Assembly: GCF_910592395.1 (NCBI RefSeq)
Contig: NC_088316.1
Span: forward strand, 310,001 to 374,000
DNA from: Lineus longissimus
Lineage: Eukaryota > Nemertea > Pilidiophora > Heteronemertea > Lineidae
Direction of reading: 5' to 3'
DNA: 64,000 bases
Shown here: positions 1 through 12,800 of the stretch, in pieces
Layout of the letters: every line of letters begins with the position of its first letter
How positions within the stretch are numbered: position 1 is the first letter of the stretch
Made by a program: the position numbers and the translations under genes
Notes under the pieces: generated by a model
Database searches by the model: none
The model's input: the letters and a program-made list of their open reading frames with translations, nothing else
What the model was told of the DNA's origin: nothing

Positions 1-782
1 GCAGCTCTGGGATCAAGGAAGGAACACACATGGTGGAACAGTACAGCTCTGGGATCAAGGAAGGAACACACATGGTGGAACAGTGCAGCTCTGGGATCAA
101 GGAAGGAACACACATGGTGGAACAGTGCAGCTCTGGGATCAAGGAAGGAACACACATGGTGGAACAGTGCAGCTCTGGGATCAAGGAAGGAACACACATG
201 GTGGAACAGTGCAGCTCTGGGATCAAGGAAGGAACACACATGGTGGAACAGTGCAGCTCTGGGATCAAGGAAGGAACACACATGGTGGAACAGTGCAGCT
301 CTGGGATCAAGGAAGGAACACACATGGTGGAACAGTACAGCTCTGGGATCAAGGAAGGAACACACATGGTGGAACAGTACAGCTCTGGGATCAAGGAAGG
401 AACACACATGGTGGAACAGTACAGCTCTGGGATCAAGGAAGGAACACACATGGTGGAACAGTGCAGCTCTGGGATCAAGGAAGGAACACACATGGTGGAA
501 CAGTGCAGCTCTGGGATCAAGGAAGGAACACACATGGTGGAACAGTGCAGCTCTGGGATCAAGGGAAGAACACACATGGTGGAACAGTGCAGCTCTGGGA
601 TCAAGGAAGGAACACACATGGTGGAACAGTACAGCTCTGGGATCAAGGAAGGAACACACATGGTGGAACAGTGCAGCTCTGGGATCAAGGAAGGAACACA
701 CATGGTGGAACAGTACAGCTCTGGGATCAAGGAAGGAACACACATGGTGGAACAGTGCAGCTCTGGGATCAAGGAAGGAACA
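1..782. repeat. 42-bp minisatellite, >18 copies, cut by the left edge
   Basis: Near-perfect tandem array of a 42-bp unit (begins GCAGCTCTGGGATCAAGG), with mainly a GTGC/GTAC variant. It lies in the RAD50 intron after exon 24. The unit is a multiple of three without stops, so it makes long spurious open frames on the plus strand. Confidence 0.97.
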
Positions 783-883
783 AGAGACAACATAGCCCCA
801 GTTCTGTAGTGTAGCCATAAAGATATTGAATGCTAAGAATAGTAGCTTATTGGAAAATCAGCAAGAGGCGCTGAGGAAGTTAC

Positions 884-3800
884 CTCTGCGTTTAAGTCAT
901 CCTGCTCCTCCATCAGTTGTCGTCTTTGCCGCTCTAAGTTACTGACGTCAAAGTCACCAATCTTCTTCCCAAGATGATCTATTCTCTTATTGACTTCCTT
1001 GATTTCCTCTTCCTTTTCTCTCATCTCGAGGTTGTCGGAGAGTTCCCGCTCTTTAACCTACACCCAAATGGACATGGATATTGATGAAATCCTTTTAGCG
1101 ACAAATGGACTTGATCAGTCTATCATAACATCAAGTTCAGATTACTGCATCAGAGACTGCAGAAACTCCCACTGTCACAAAACAACGACAGACCATATCA
1201 CAGGAATACTTTAAACGCTTGATAGTTGTCTACTCAGGCACCAAGGAATTGATATCAACACTCTCCTCCTTGTCTACAAGGGCAAGGATGGTTTTGCTCT
1301 GAGCTACTTCAGCAATATTCTTATCTGTTGCTGTACGACCCCAGGCGATCCCCGAGGTCACATGACCTTGGTTGCTTCATGTACTCAGGTATCGTCTGCA
1401 GTCCTACGATGGCTGGAGCTCTGCTGGTTTGGCTGCACACGAAATAACTGTGGAGAATGTGGGAGCATTAAAACCTCTACCTGTTGATTGACGAGTTCCT
1501 CCTTTAACTGGTTGAGGTTGTCTGAGTACCGGCTCTGCTCTCTCCTCATATCATCCATCATAGCATCCAGCTCCTTCATCTGTTCCTGGCATTGGGCGAG
1601 TGCTGTGTCTCGACCCTCATTCATATACCTGCAGAGACAGCATCATAAGGATCAACATCAGATTTCTGCTTCTCCTGCAGCAGGTGTATCCAGCTGATGT
1701 CGGAATGAAATGAATTATAAAGGCCATGTAGATCAACACCGCCTTCAACCATATTACATGGATAGACTGTCACGACAACGACAGAACAAATGTTGTATTG
1801 TAAGCTGGAGCTGAACTCCAAATGATCAAAGCAACACTTATGACAACACCATGTTTGTATGTAGGCAATGACCTAGGTGACACCACATGATGTCTCGCTT
1901 CTCTTAATGAGTCAATCACACAATCGTACAGAGTCTAATGACATGGTCTTACTTGGTGATTTCCCGATGGATCTGCCGCACCTCATTGCCATGTTCCTTC
2001 ATTCGTGACATCTGAAATAAACAAAATAACAGGATGGAGATAATCTCATCCTTAGCAAAAGCAATGGCACAGGACTTTGTTGTTGATGTCATAAAAGCTT
2101 ACATAATCCAGCTTACTTATGGTGTATCGGTGTTTTCACTTCTAAAGCATCAGTAAACTGACTATGAAGAGCTAGGAGATGATCTAAACACCTATTGCAT
2201 CAAGAGATTACCGGTACTCATCAAGTCCTCCCATATTCAACCAATTGTTGATCAAGGGACACTACCTGAGCCAATGAAGGTGTTCAACAAGTCCCTTTCT
2301 TCTCCTAGAGGAACCCCACAAGGAACATTGAATCTACATCTTCCTCAGCTCTGTGGAGGTCAAAGTGCCCTGATGAAGTGTACTTACATCTGCCTTGGTC
2401 TCATCTATCTTGGTATCTTTCTTGCTGACGATGTCCTCACGCTCCTTCCTCAACTGCAAGATCTTATCCTGGAATATGCGACGGAAAATGTTAGTCTGGT
2501 GCCACATAGGCTGGGCACAGACTACTGACTGGTGCCACATAGGCTGGGCACAGACTACTGACTGGTGCCACATAGGCTGGGCACAGACTACTGACTGGTG
2601 CCACATAGGCTGGCAACAGACTACTGACTGGTGCCACATAGGCTGGCAACAGACTACTGACTGGTGCCACATAGGCTGGCAACAGACTACTGACTGGTGC
2701 CACATAGGCTGGCAACAGACTACTGACTGGTGCCACATAGGCTGGCAACAGACTACTGACTGGTGGCACATAGGCTGGCCACAGACTACTGACTGGTGCC
2801 ACATAGGCTGGGCACAGACTACTGACTGGTGCCACATAGGCTGGCCACAGACTACAGACATGTGCCACATAGGCTGGCCTCAGACTACTGACTGGTGCCA
2901 CAGAGGCTGGGCACAGACTACTGACTGGTGCCACATAGGCTGGGCACAGACTACTGACTGGTGCCACATAGGCTGGGCACAGACTACCGACTGGTGCCAC
3001 ATAGGCTGGGCACAGACTACCGACTGGTGCCACATAGGCTGGGCACAGACTACTGACTGGTGCCACATAGGCTGGCCACAGACTACTGACTGGTGCCACA
3101 TAGGCTGGGCACAGACTACTGACTGGTGCCACATAGGCTGGGGACAGACTACTGACTGGTGCCACATAGGCTGGGCACAGACTACTGACTGGTGCCACAT
3201 AGGCTGGGCACAGACTACTGACTGGTGCCACATAGGGGCACAGACTACTGACTGGTGCCACATAGGCTGGGCACAGACTACTGACTGGTGCCACATAGGC
3301 TGGCCACAGACTACTGACCATGTCTTAGCCTATAATGTGCGAGGCCTTGTTTTATTCAGCATGTTTTCACCAGTTTCCTACGTCCTTTAGGTGAACAATA
3401 CGTCAACAGTATTTAAATCAATTTTGTTTATTTAGTGGATAATTGGGTTACAGCAGCAAGGGTTACCAAACATGATCTATGAATAAATTAATCAATATCT
3501 TTACATTGTTTATGATAAAAACGAATAATGCTATAAACATGCATGTTATAACTTATTCAATAACATTAATTATTAATTATATCCCTAGTAAAAATGTAGG
3601 GTAGGAAGGGGCTAGTTATCTTGGCATTTAATCACCTCAATGTTTGTATGTAACTCAGTGATGGTAAAGGATACAGCATTTCATTTGCCTCATGTATGTT
3701 TAATAGCTGGGAGGTGTGTTATTAGGGACCTCTTTCTCGTATAGAGATACACCAACAGATGTACTGTTAGCTGAGGGTTGTGGGGGCTGTTTTCAGAGGA

Positions 3801-6800
3801 CCAAGGAAAGTGAGTGACCAATACAGGTAAGTCTATTTTTGAATAATATGATGAAACCATGAACCATATCCTAACATTAAACAACTATAACTGCTTGGGT
3901 TGGTGCTTGGGTTGGTGCTTGGGTTGGTGCTTGGGTTGGTGCACAGAATTGGGAAGCAGTCAAAATCACATTTAACTATTTAGTTATAGGCGTTTCAAAA
4001 TAGAAATTGATACCTCCAGGCCTCTCAATTGATACACAGTAAAAATCCTAACGGTAAAAATCTCAACAGTAAAAATCCAAATGCAAAATTTACCATTTTT
4101 TAGCTCCACCCTCACAGTTTTGGTGAGAAGATCAAAAGCTCCTGAGTTCAGTATTCAACCTTTAATCCTTTTTCAGGTTATACGATATGCTGTAAGTTCT
4201 TACTGATTTCTTTTCAGGTCATCCCAACTCTGATCAGACTGACAACGCCCACACAAGTGTCATGGCTGTATTCTGGAGGGATTTCACACGCTGTAACCTA
4301 CTAGCAATGCTCCTTATTACTGTCCTGTTATTAAACCTGGTCATGATGTGGACATCAAGTCAATTTGACGTCAGACGATTCTTCAGGCGAATTCCGATTC
4401 GGAAAAGAGGAGTTTCGGGTCAAGCTACTCAACCAATCAATTCAAGATTTCATAATCAACTTTTGTTTCGTAATACTGTAATTACAGATCGTGTGTCCGG
4501 ATCTGTGAACACTAGTGTTACAGCATATGTGAACACTAACATTTTAGAAAATAAGAACACGAGTGTTACTGGCCACTTGAGTTTTTCAAAACATGAGAAC
4601 ACTAGTGTTACAAACATTCCTGATAATTTGAAGTTGGAACAAAAGGATATCGCACTGTATTCTAAATATTTAACAAACAGGGATAAGGTTCTTACAAAAG
4701 TGAAAGGAGATTTCGAATTTGTGAATTTCATCGAACGACAGAAAAGACTGAGTTTGTTGTCATTGGATACTGTGAGCAATGCAACACAAATGACGCTGAA
4801 GTCTGAGTCTTGCTCGTTACAAGATTTAGTGTATCCTACCGCAAGAGACGTCCCCCCAAACCAGGCGGTACCAAAGATCGTCCATCTGACGTGGAAATCA
4901 ACAGAATTGCCAGGAATTGCATTGAAGTGGATCACGAAATGGAAAGTGACCAACCCAGACTGGGATATATGGTTCTGGACCGACCAAGCTGCAGAAAACT
5001 TCATGCGGAAATATTTCCCAAGTTTCAAGGTTTTCTTTGAATATAAAGTAGGAATACAACGAGCTGATGCAATGCGGTATTTCATTTTGTACAAATATGG
5101 CGGTCTCTACGCTGACCTTGACATTGAGCCCCTTGTGACGTTGAACCCTCTGATTGCGCGATACACATGCGCACTTAGTCAGGAACCAGACGAACACGCC
5201 AAACTCCTCCGGCCACGAAAAGCAAACAAATTCAAATTCCTTGCGTGCAACGCACTCATGTTCTGTACACCAAACCATCCTTATTTCAAATTTGTGATAG
5301 ATAACTTGGAACGCAACTCTAAACTATCCGGCACCATGTATAAAACTGGCCCGACAATGTTATCAAATATGCATATGGAATACACCGAGAAATTCACCAA
5401 AGATTTGTGCCGGAATACGTCACACCGGATCGGAATTGCACCAGCAGAGTTTTTTATTCCGCAATACGATCACCTCTGGACTGATGAGATTAAGAAAATG
5501 TGTCGCGAGGGCAAGGCTCTCGTCAATCGGCCCAGAAGGAAAAAGGCCTGGGTGAGTTTAAAAGAAGGGCAGCAGAAGGTTTGTCGGGCCCTTGTGGCGA
5601 GGGGTTTCAGAAATGATGTCCGAAATGTATCGTTCACGACACATCACTGGTTTCACACTTGGACTAACAAAGGAATAGAGACTTATTTCAAACAAGGACT
5701 GAGCTTCAACTCAACAGATATTCATAAGGTATTGCCGGGAGCCAGGGTCATAACGTAATCATATGGTATTCACTACGCACATATTTTTTTAATTTTGACT
5801 CAGGCATATAGGGTAAAACTTCTCTCGGACTGAAGGTGACAACTTGGCCTTAACCCGAATTAGTGCTGAAGGTCTCAGATGTTGAAATGATTCATGCTGC
5901 TCATGAATTTGCATCATGATTTCTTCCATTTTTTGCAATTGTTAACATTTTAAAACATTTCTCAAAATCTCCAAATGACTGACCTCAAGCGGTTGTATCT
6001 GTTCCCGTGCTTCCTCAATCTCCCGCTCGTACTGCTGGTTTGAACTGATCAGCTCCGCCTTTGTCTCTTTCAACTTGATACATTTCTGTAAATCATTTTC
6101 TATCTGGAGTTTCTCAGCCATGAAGCTGTTCACCTCGGATTTAAGGGTCTGGATCAGCTCCGTCTGCCGGCTGATTTTGTCGCGCTTCTGGTCAAGATTG
6201 TTGTTCACGGTATTGCTAAGCAAGGAGGGAACATTTTGGATTATGCTAGACACTTAACAGCAATTGGCATGGTCATCTTAGAGGAAGCAAAGAAATGGTA
6301 TCAATTAAGTCTATTGGCCAAGTGACTCTGTCTCATGCTGCATATCTTCTGTCTGAAATGGCAAATAATTCCTATTATAATATTATCAAATAAATGTATT
6401 TATCAAAAATTCTGCGTACTACCAACTTACAGCTTCAAGGAGACCTCTTCTTTCTCATTTGCCACTTGCTGCATTGTGCGGTCATTGTCTGAAAAAAGAT
6501 GGCAGTTATCAGAATTTCGATTCCAAAACTGTTACCAAAGGAAAGAGACTCTGCTGATGTCTCCACTGCACCACTCAGACAGCCAAAGGAAAGAGACTCT
6601 GCTGATGTCTCCACTGCACCACTCAGACAGCCAAAGGAAAGAGACTTTGCTGATGTCTCCACTGCACCACTCAGACAGCCAAAGGAAAGAGACTTTGCTG
6701 ATGTCTCCACTGCACCACTCAGACAGCCAAAGGAAAGAGACTTTGCTGATGTCTCCACTGCACCACTCAGACAGCCAAAGGAAAGAGACTTTGCTGATGT

Positions 6801-9800
6801 CTCCACTGCACCACTCGGACAGCCAAAGGAAAGAGACTTTGCTGATGTCTCCACTGCACCACTCGGACAGCCAAAGGAAAGAGACTTTGCAGATGTCTCC
6901 ACTGCACCACTCGGACAGCCAAAGGAAAGAGACTCTGCTGATGTCTCCACTGCACCACTCAGAGAGCCAAAGGAAAGAGACTCTGCTGATGTCTCCACTG
7001 CACCACTCAGACAGCCAAAGGAAAGAGACTTTGCTGATGTCTCCACTGCACCACTCAGACAGCCAAAGGAAAGAAACTTTGCTGATGTCTCCACTGCACC
7101 ACTCAGACAGCCAAAGGAGAGAGACTTTGCTGATGTCTCCACTGCACCACTCAGAGAGCCAAAGGAAAGAGACTTTGCTGATGTCTCCACTGCACCACTC
7201 AGAGAGCCAAAGGAAAGAGACTTTGCTGATGTCTCCACTGCACCACTCAGACAGCCAAAGGAAAGAGACTTTGCTGATGTCTCCACTGCACCACTCAGAC
7301 AGCCAAAGGAAAGAGACTTTGCTGATGTCTCCACTGCACCACTCAGAGAGCCAAAGGAAAGAGACTTTGCTGATGTCTCCACTGCACCACTCAGACAGCC
7401 AAAGGAAAGAGACTTTGCTGATGTCTCCACTGCACCACTCAGACAGCCAAAGGAAAGAGACTTTGCTGATGTCTCCACTGCACCACTCAGACAGCCAAAG
7501 GAAAGAGACTTTGCTGATGTCTCCACTGCATCACTCAGACAGCCAAAGGAAAGAGACTTTGCTGATGTCTCCACTGCACCACTCAGAGAGCCAAAGGAAA
7601 GAGACTTTGCTGATGTATCCACTGCACCACTCAGACAGCCAAAGGAAAGAGACTTTGCTGATGTCTCCACTGCATCACTCAGACAGCCAAAGGAAAGAGA
7701 CTTTGCTGATGTCTCCACTGCACCACTCAGAGAGCCAAAGGAAAGAGACTTTGCTGATGTCTCCACTGCACCACTCAGAGAGCCAAAGGAAAGAGACTTT
7801 GCTGATGTCTCCACTGCACCACTCAGAGAGCCAAAGGAAAGAGACTTTGCTGATGTCTCCACTGCACCACTCAGACAGCCAAAGGAAAGAGACTTTGCTG
7901 ATGTCTCCACTGCATCACTCAGACAGCCAAAGGAAAGAGACTTTGCTGATGTCTCCACTGCACCACTCAGAGAGCCCAGTAAAGGAGTTCTTGGCATGTT
8001 CACCAGGCATTCAAAAGCTGTTGGTCACATTTACCCAAAATCAATAACCTTCATCTTCAAGACATTCTTTCACCCAGAGTCCTGGTTTAGTGGTGTAGAA
8101 CAGAAAAGATTGACAGGTGGTGAGAAACTTGGGCGTTTTGAACCCCTGCCTGTACTCACCCTCTCCTGAGAGTTTCGTCGACTGCTGAGCAATCTTGCGG
8201 TCCAAGTCGCGTAACTCGCCCTGAAATCTATCCATGGTCACAACATCAGGTTGTAACTCCTTTGCCATGGATTCATCATCTTGTTTCAGCTGGATGAAGT
8301 CGTCCATCTGTGAAATGAACACAATGTGAATGTCAGGAAGGTGACAAAGCTCAATGGGTCCGGGATCTGTTTGTCATGTTCCATGATGGTATTCTTATCA
8401 AGTTTGCCCGAGTCAACGGCAGGTTAAAACTGTTTCCAAGTTTGAACCTAAACGAGATGATAAGAGCATCTTTTTCTGGCGAGTCTTACCTCAGATGTGT
8501 CCTTCTTCAGCTTGTCGATCTCAGAACCAAGTTTCTTCAATGAATTCTTCAAATCTGGGATCTCCTTCTTACTCAATCTGTCCATCTGAATAAGAGATCA
8601 AAAGGTCGTTTGAAAACTGGGAAGAGAGCTCATAACCTCTTGATGACAAGGTCGTCTCTTAATCATTGTGGCTCAACTGTATTGACAGCCCATTGACAGA
8701 TTGAGAGATCACAGTTCAAGCCTGCTGATCCATTGCCCCAGCCACCAAGCAGCTCAACAGAGTGATATTAAACAGCATGGGAATAAATCATTAAATCCTG
8801 TGACGTCTGCTCACCACTTCCAAGACCGGTTTCATCTGGATCATTTTCTCGTATTTCATGGTTGTGTCTCGTAACTCTTGCTCCTTCTTCTCGAGTTCAC
8901 GTGGAGCCAATCTCAGACGGCCTTGAAGCTGAATGGAAGACAAATATGGCTGTCAAAAAGCTACTTTTTCTTCTCTTTTTGCAAATGTGTTTCTGGGGTC
9001 CAAACGCATTTGGGTTTTCATGTACGGAAATTTACATCAGCAGCCCAACGCTGTGTAATACTTTACTTTGCAGACTGGACATAAGATTGCTGTCTACCTA
9101 ACTTAACTTTGATGTTGGAGACATTGATGGAAGATGAACATCACCAACGCCACAGTTGAGACATAGGAGTGACTGACCTACCGAATGAACCAACTCTTCC
9201 ACCTCTGCATGCTCATCAAACCCTCTCTGACAAAGCGGGCACGTCGGGTCATCCTTCTGCAGCTGCTTCACATACTTGTCAAAGAAATGTTTGGCTCCTT
9301 GAACAGAGCCCTTGTCACTGCAATAGAATTAAAGGATCTTACAGCTCCCTCCTACCAGGATTACTGTTTGGATATCTCATCCACGGGGATGCGCAGGAGC
9401 AAACTACACTGGGTAGAAGCATTGTTGAATCGTTGAAAAACTGCTTAAACCAAATAATGACCGTCTGCCCCTGAATATTTCAACTTACTCCTGTATTTTC
9501 TTGAGTCTGTCTTGCAATCCTGCAACACCTTCATCGAAGTCCTGGCTCCCACACATCTCAAACATACTTTCCTCATGTTCCTTCAAGTCTTGCTCCTTTT
9601 TAGTCAGCTCCTCTCTGGAAGAAAGACCATGCGAATAACTCTAGCTGAGGAAAACAACAACATTCATCATGCTATCTTGTTCAAAAGCAAAAGCACTCCC
9701 TGTCAATTCAGATGCCTGTTTTGCTGTTATACTGCCTTAAAATCATAGCATTCGTTTTGATTAGAAATCAAAATGGATGCAGATATTTAGGAATCTGAAA

Positions 9801-12800
9801 AAGGTGCTCACTTGTATATCTTATACTGGCCCTCTTTACGTGATATTTGCTGCCGATCTTGTTGAAGCTTCGAGTTCTCCTTGTGGATCTCCTGATTCAA
9901 CTTCCTTAAATAAAACAATGAACATGTCAATTTCTATTGACTGCCCCTCGTCTTTGGCCAACATATGAGTCATTTAGGCCCGTGCCCGTGCGAGAGGGTT
10001 GCCAGCGAAGGAGACACTCGGTCAGAAAAGCCGCGGCAAGATCAGTACATGGCCTGGAGTAAAAATGGTAGTGACAGTACAATACCAGCCGAGAAGAAGG
10101 CAGAAGATAACTTTCGGATACAGTGAAACTCTTTGGGAGTATCCCAGGCTCAGAGAAGAAATCTTCCTGCTGGTATCTACCCTTTGTCACAGTCAGTTAT
10201 AAGTTTTGCACCTTATTTGGAAAGGACTAAGTATGGACATTTGACCTGTCAATTTTTCTTCTACCAGGTTCATCAGAGGATACTAGCTACAGACATTTAC
10301 CAAATTCAAGATAAAGTTCAAAATGAATGACTTCTTCAAAGAAAAAGTGCTTACTGTATATAGTCTTCAAGTGTCCTGCGCACATTTGTCGATGGTACAT
10401 GTCCAAACAAATGCTGGAATGTATCTTCATGGCGTCCTTTACTGAAGGTCAAATGTGTTCATCATTAGATGTGGTATATAGTGAGAAACAGACTGAACAA
10501 AAGTCAATAGCCAGCTTATAGGAGCGAAGCTTCCAAAGACTGATTGTCTGTGGGTAAACTGGTAATGGACTGATTGTCTGTGGGTAACCTGGTAATGGAC
10601 TGATTGTCTGTGGGTAAACTGGTAATGGACTAATTGTCTGTGGGTAACCTGGTAATGGACTGATTGTCTGTGGGTAACCTGGTAATGGACTGATTGTCTG
10701 TGGGTAAACTGGTAATGGACTGATTGTCTGTGGGTAAACTGGTAATGGACTGATTGTCTGTGGGTAACCTGGTAATGGACTGATTGTCTGTGGGTAACCT
10801 GGTAATGGACTAATTGTCTGTGGGTAACCTGGTAATGGACTGATTGTCTGTGGGTAACCTGGTAATGGACTGATTGTCTGTGGGTAACCTGGTAATGGAC
10901 TGATTGTCTGTGGGTAAACTGGTAAAGGACTGATTGTCTGTGGGTAAACTGGTAATGGCTGGGGTCGATATTTATCACAAGATGCAATGATGAGTGATTC
11001 TTGTTGCAGGTACCGCAATGACCTTGCAAAGAAGCCATTTTGTTGCGATAATTGCCGATCGCAGTAATAATAGTCGCCTGTCTGCAGGGTGTTTAGGTTT
11101 CAGAAATGAACTTGCATTTTTCTAATTTGATCCTCTTTGGATCCTTTCTCCTTCTTCAACATGTCCAGCTCTGTACGCAGGGTTGACTCCAGGTGCATAC
11201 GGCTCATCTCAGAACTGCAAGGCAAATGGATAATCAGGAATGGAAAACTTCTCTATGGCAAAGTTAGTGTTGGTCTTAAAGTGTATTCAAATGACTCTTC
11301 TGGAGTGGAAAAGGTACTGCAATCATTTAAGTTTACTTTGCCAATATTGTTTTGAGTTGAATTCATACTGACGAAAGCAAGGTTGATGTCTCGGTAACAA
11401 CAAACTTACTCTATTTCTTTTGCTTGCCTATCAAGCGTGACCCTCTCCTTCTGTAGCTGGCTGACCTCCGTCTTCAACACATCAATATCAACAGCTCTCT
11501 CAGCAGCAGTGAGGTCATGTTCCTGGCGATTGAGACAACATATTAATCTCATGGATTTACTGTGACAATCAAGCTGCACATTATTACAGTTCTTCAAAGA
11601 TTTGTTGTGTTTACTTTTCCGTGGTCAGCACTAAAATCCTAACTAAAGCCACCCACCGTCCTGGATAAGTCCCGATTGAGAGAATCCAGTTTCCCAGCAG
11701 ACGCATCAACACGATTTAACTCCTGCGTCAGCGATTTGACCTCGGCCTTATTCTTTTTCTGGAATGGAAAATCACGACAAGATCAACTCAACTTGAAACT
11801 GATTTGCGATGAACATATCTTGTCTGTTTTCCCTAGCTTTAAGAAGATCATCAAAAAGTAAGTCTGAGATAAGTTTTAACTGAAATAAGCTTGGGCAAAC
11901 CCTGCTTTTTGGAGAACATTTTATTCACCCTCACAGCCTCAGTCTGTACAAGACCAGTACTTACCACCATATCCACCCTCAAAGCCTCAGTCTGTACAAG
12001 ACCAGTACATAACACCATATTCACCCTCACAGCCTCAGTCTGTACAAGACCAGTACTTACCACCATATCCACCCTCATAGCTTCAGTCTGTACAAACTTG
12101 GTTTTCGTTTCACGGACGGAATCGATGCGACTTTGAACCTCGGCCTCCTTTTCTTCATACAGATCACGCAGTCTCTTCGCCTCCCTGAGACTCTCGTCAA
12201 TTCGTCCTTTCAAAAGCTCCATGAACTTTGGCACGTGTTGGTCACTGACATCCGTAAAACCTGTAAGATTTGAGATGACTTTGAAGTTAATAGTTTTGCT
12301 GCTGACTAATCTTTCTCCTTGTACAACGACAAGGAAACTCGATTTCACATCTCATTCAAAGGTCAGGACAAAGCTGGTGTGTTGCTCAAGGACATGGAGA
12401 CAAAACAATGGCATTAATCTTGATGAGAGTCGAACCCATGACTGCCTCACCTTCGAATTCATACTCCTGTGCATACTTGTTGATGGTCGCATTTCTCCGC
12501 TGACAGTTATCACCCTGAACCTTTGCCTCATGCTGCAGCTTGCCTTGCTCTGTCAAGAGCTGCGACCTCCTCTGATTGTGTTTGGACAGGTCGTGGCTGA
12601 AACCATCCAGCTTTGATTCAATCTGTATAAAGACAAAAAAACATTTAAAATGGTTACCAAGTTGTTTATAGCTTACTCACTTTTCTGCTGGACTTTGATT
12701 GACCCAATGTGATAATTCCAACAAGCACAACCAATAGATTAAGGTTGGCAAACCTCATTAAACAACGTAAGCTTGGTATCGTGCCATCGATCTGGTGCAA

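Noticed and set aside
30-814. Open frames of about 250 codons in a 14-residue repeat
   Set aside because: They come from the 42-bp minisatellite; intron sequence.
2334-3390. Open frames of 180-330 codons ([11 protein letters not shown]-type repeat)
   Set aside because: 33-bp minisatellite. The only real coding part is RAD50 exon 21 (2388-2468) on the minus strand.
6335-8169. Stop-free frames of 520-570 codons on both strands
   Set aside because: They are produced by a 48-bp (multiple of three) minisatellite with no internal stop. The protein would be a 16-residue repeat without known family, and the stretch is RAD50 intron 18.
10439-11038. Open frames of about 190-200 codons on the minus strand
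   Set aside because: 30-bp minisatellite in RAD50 intron 11.
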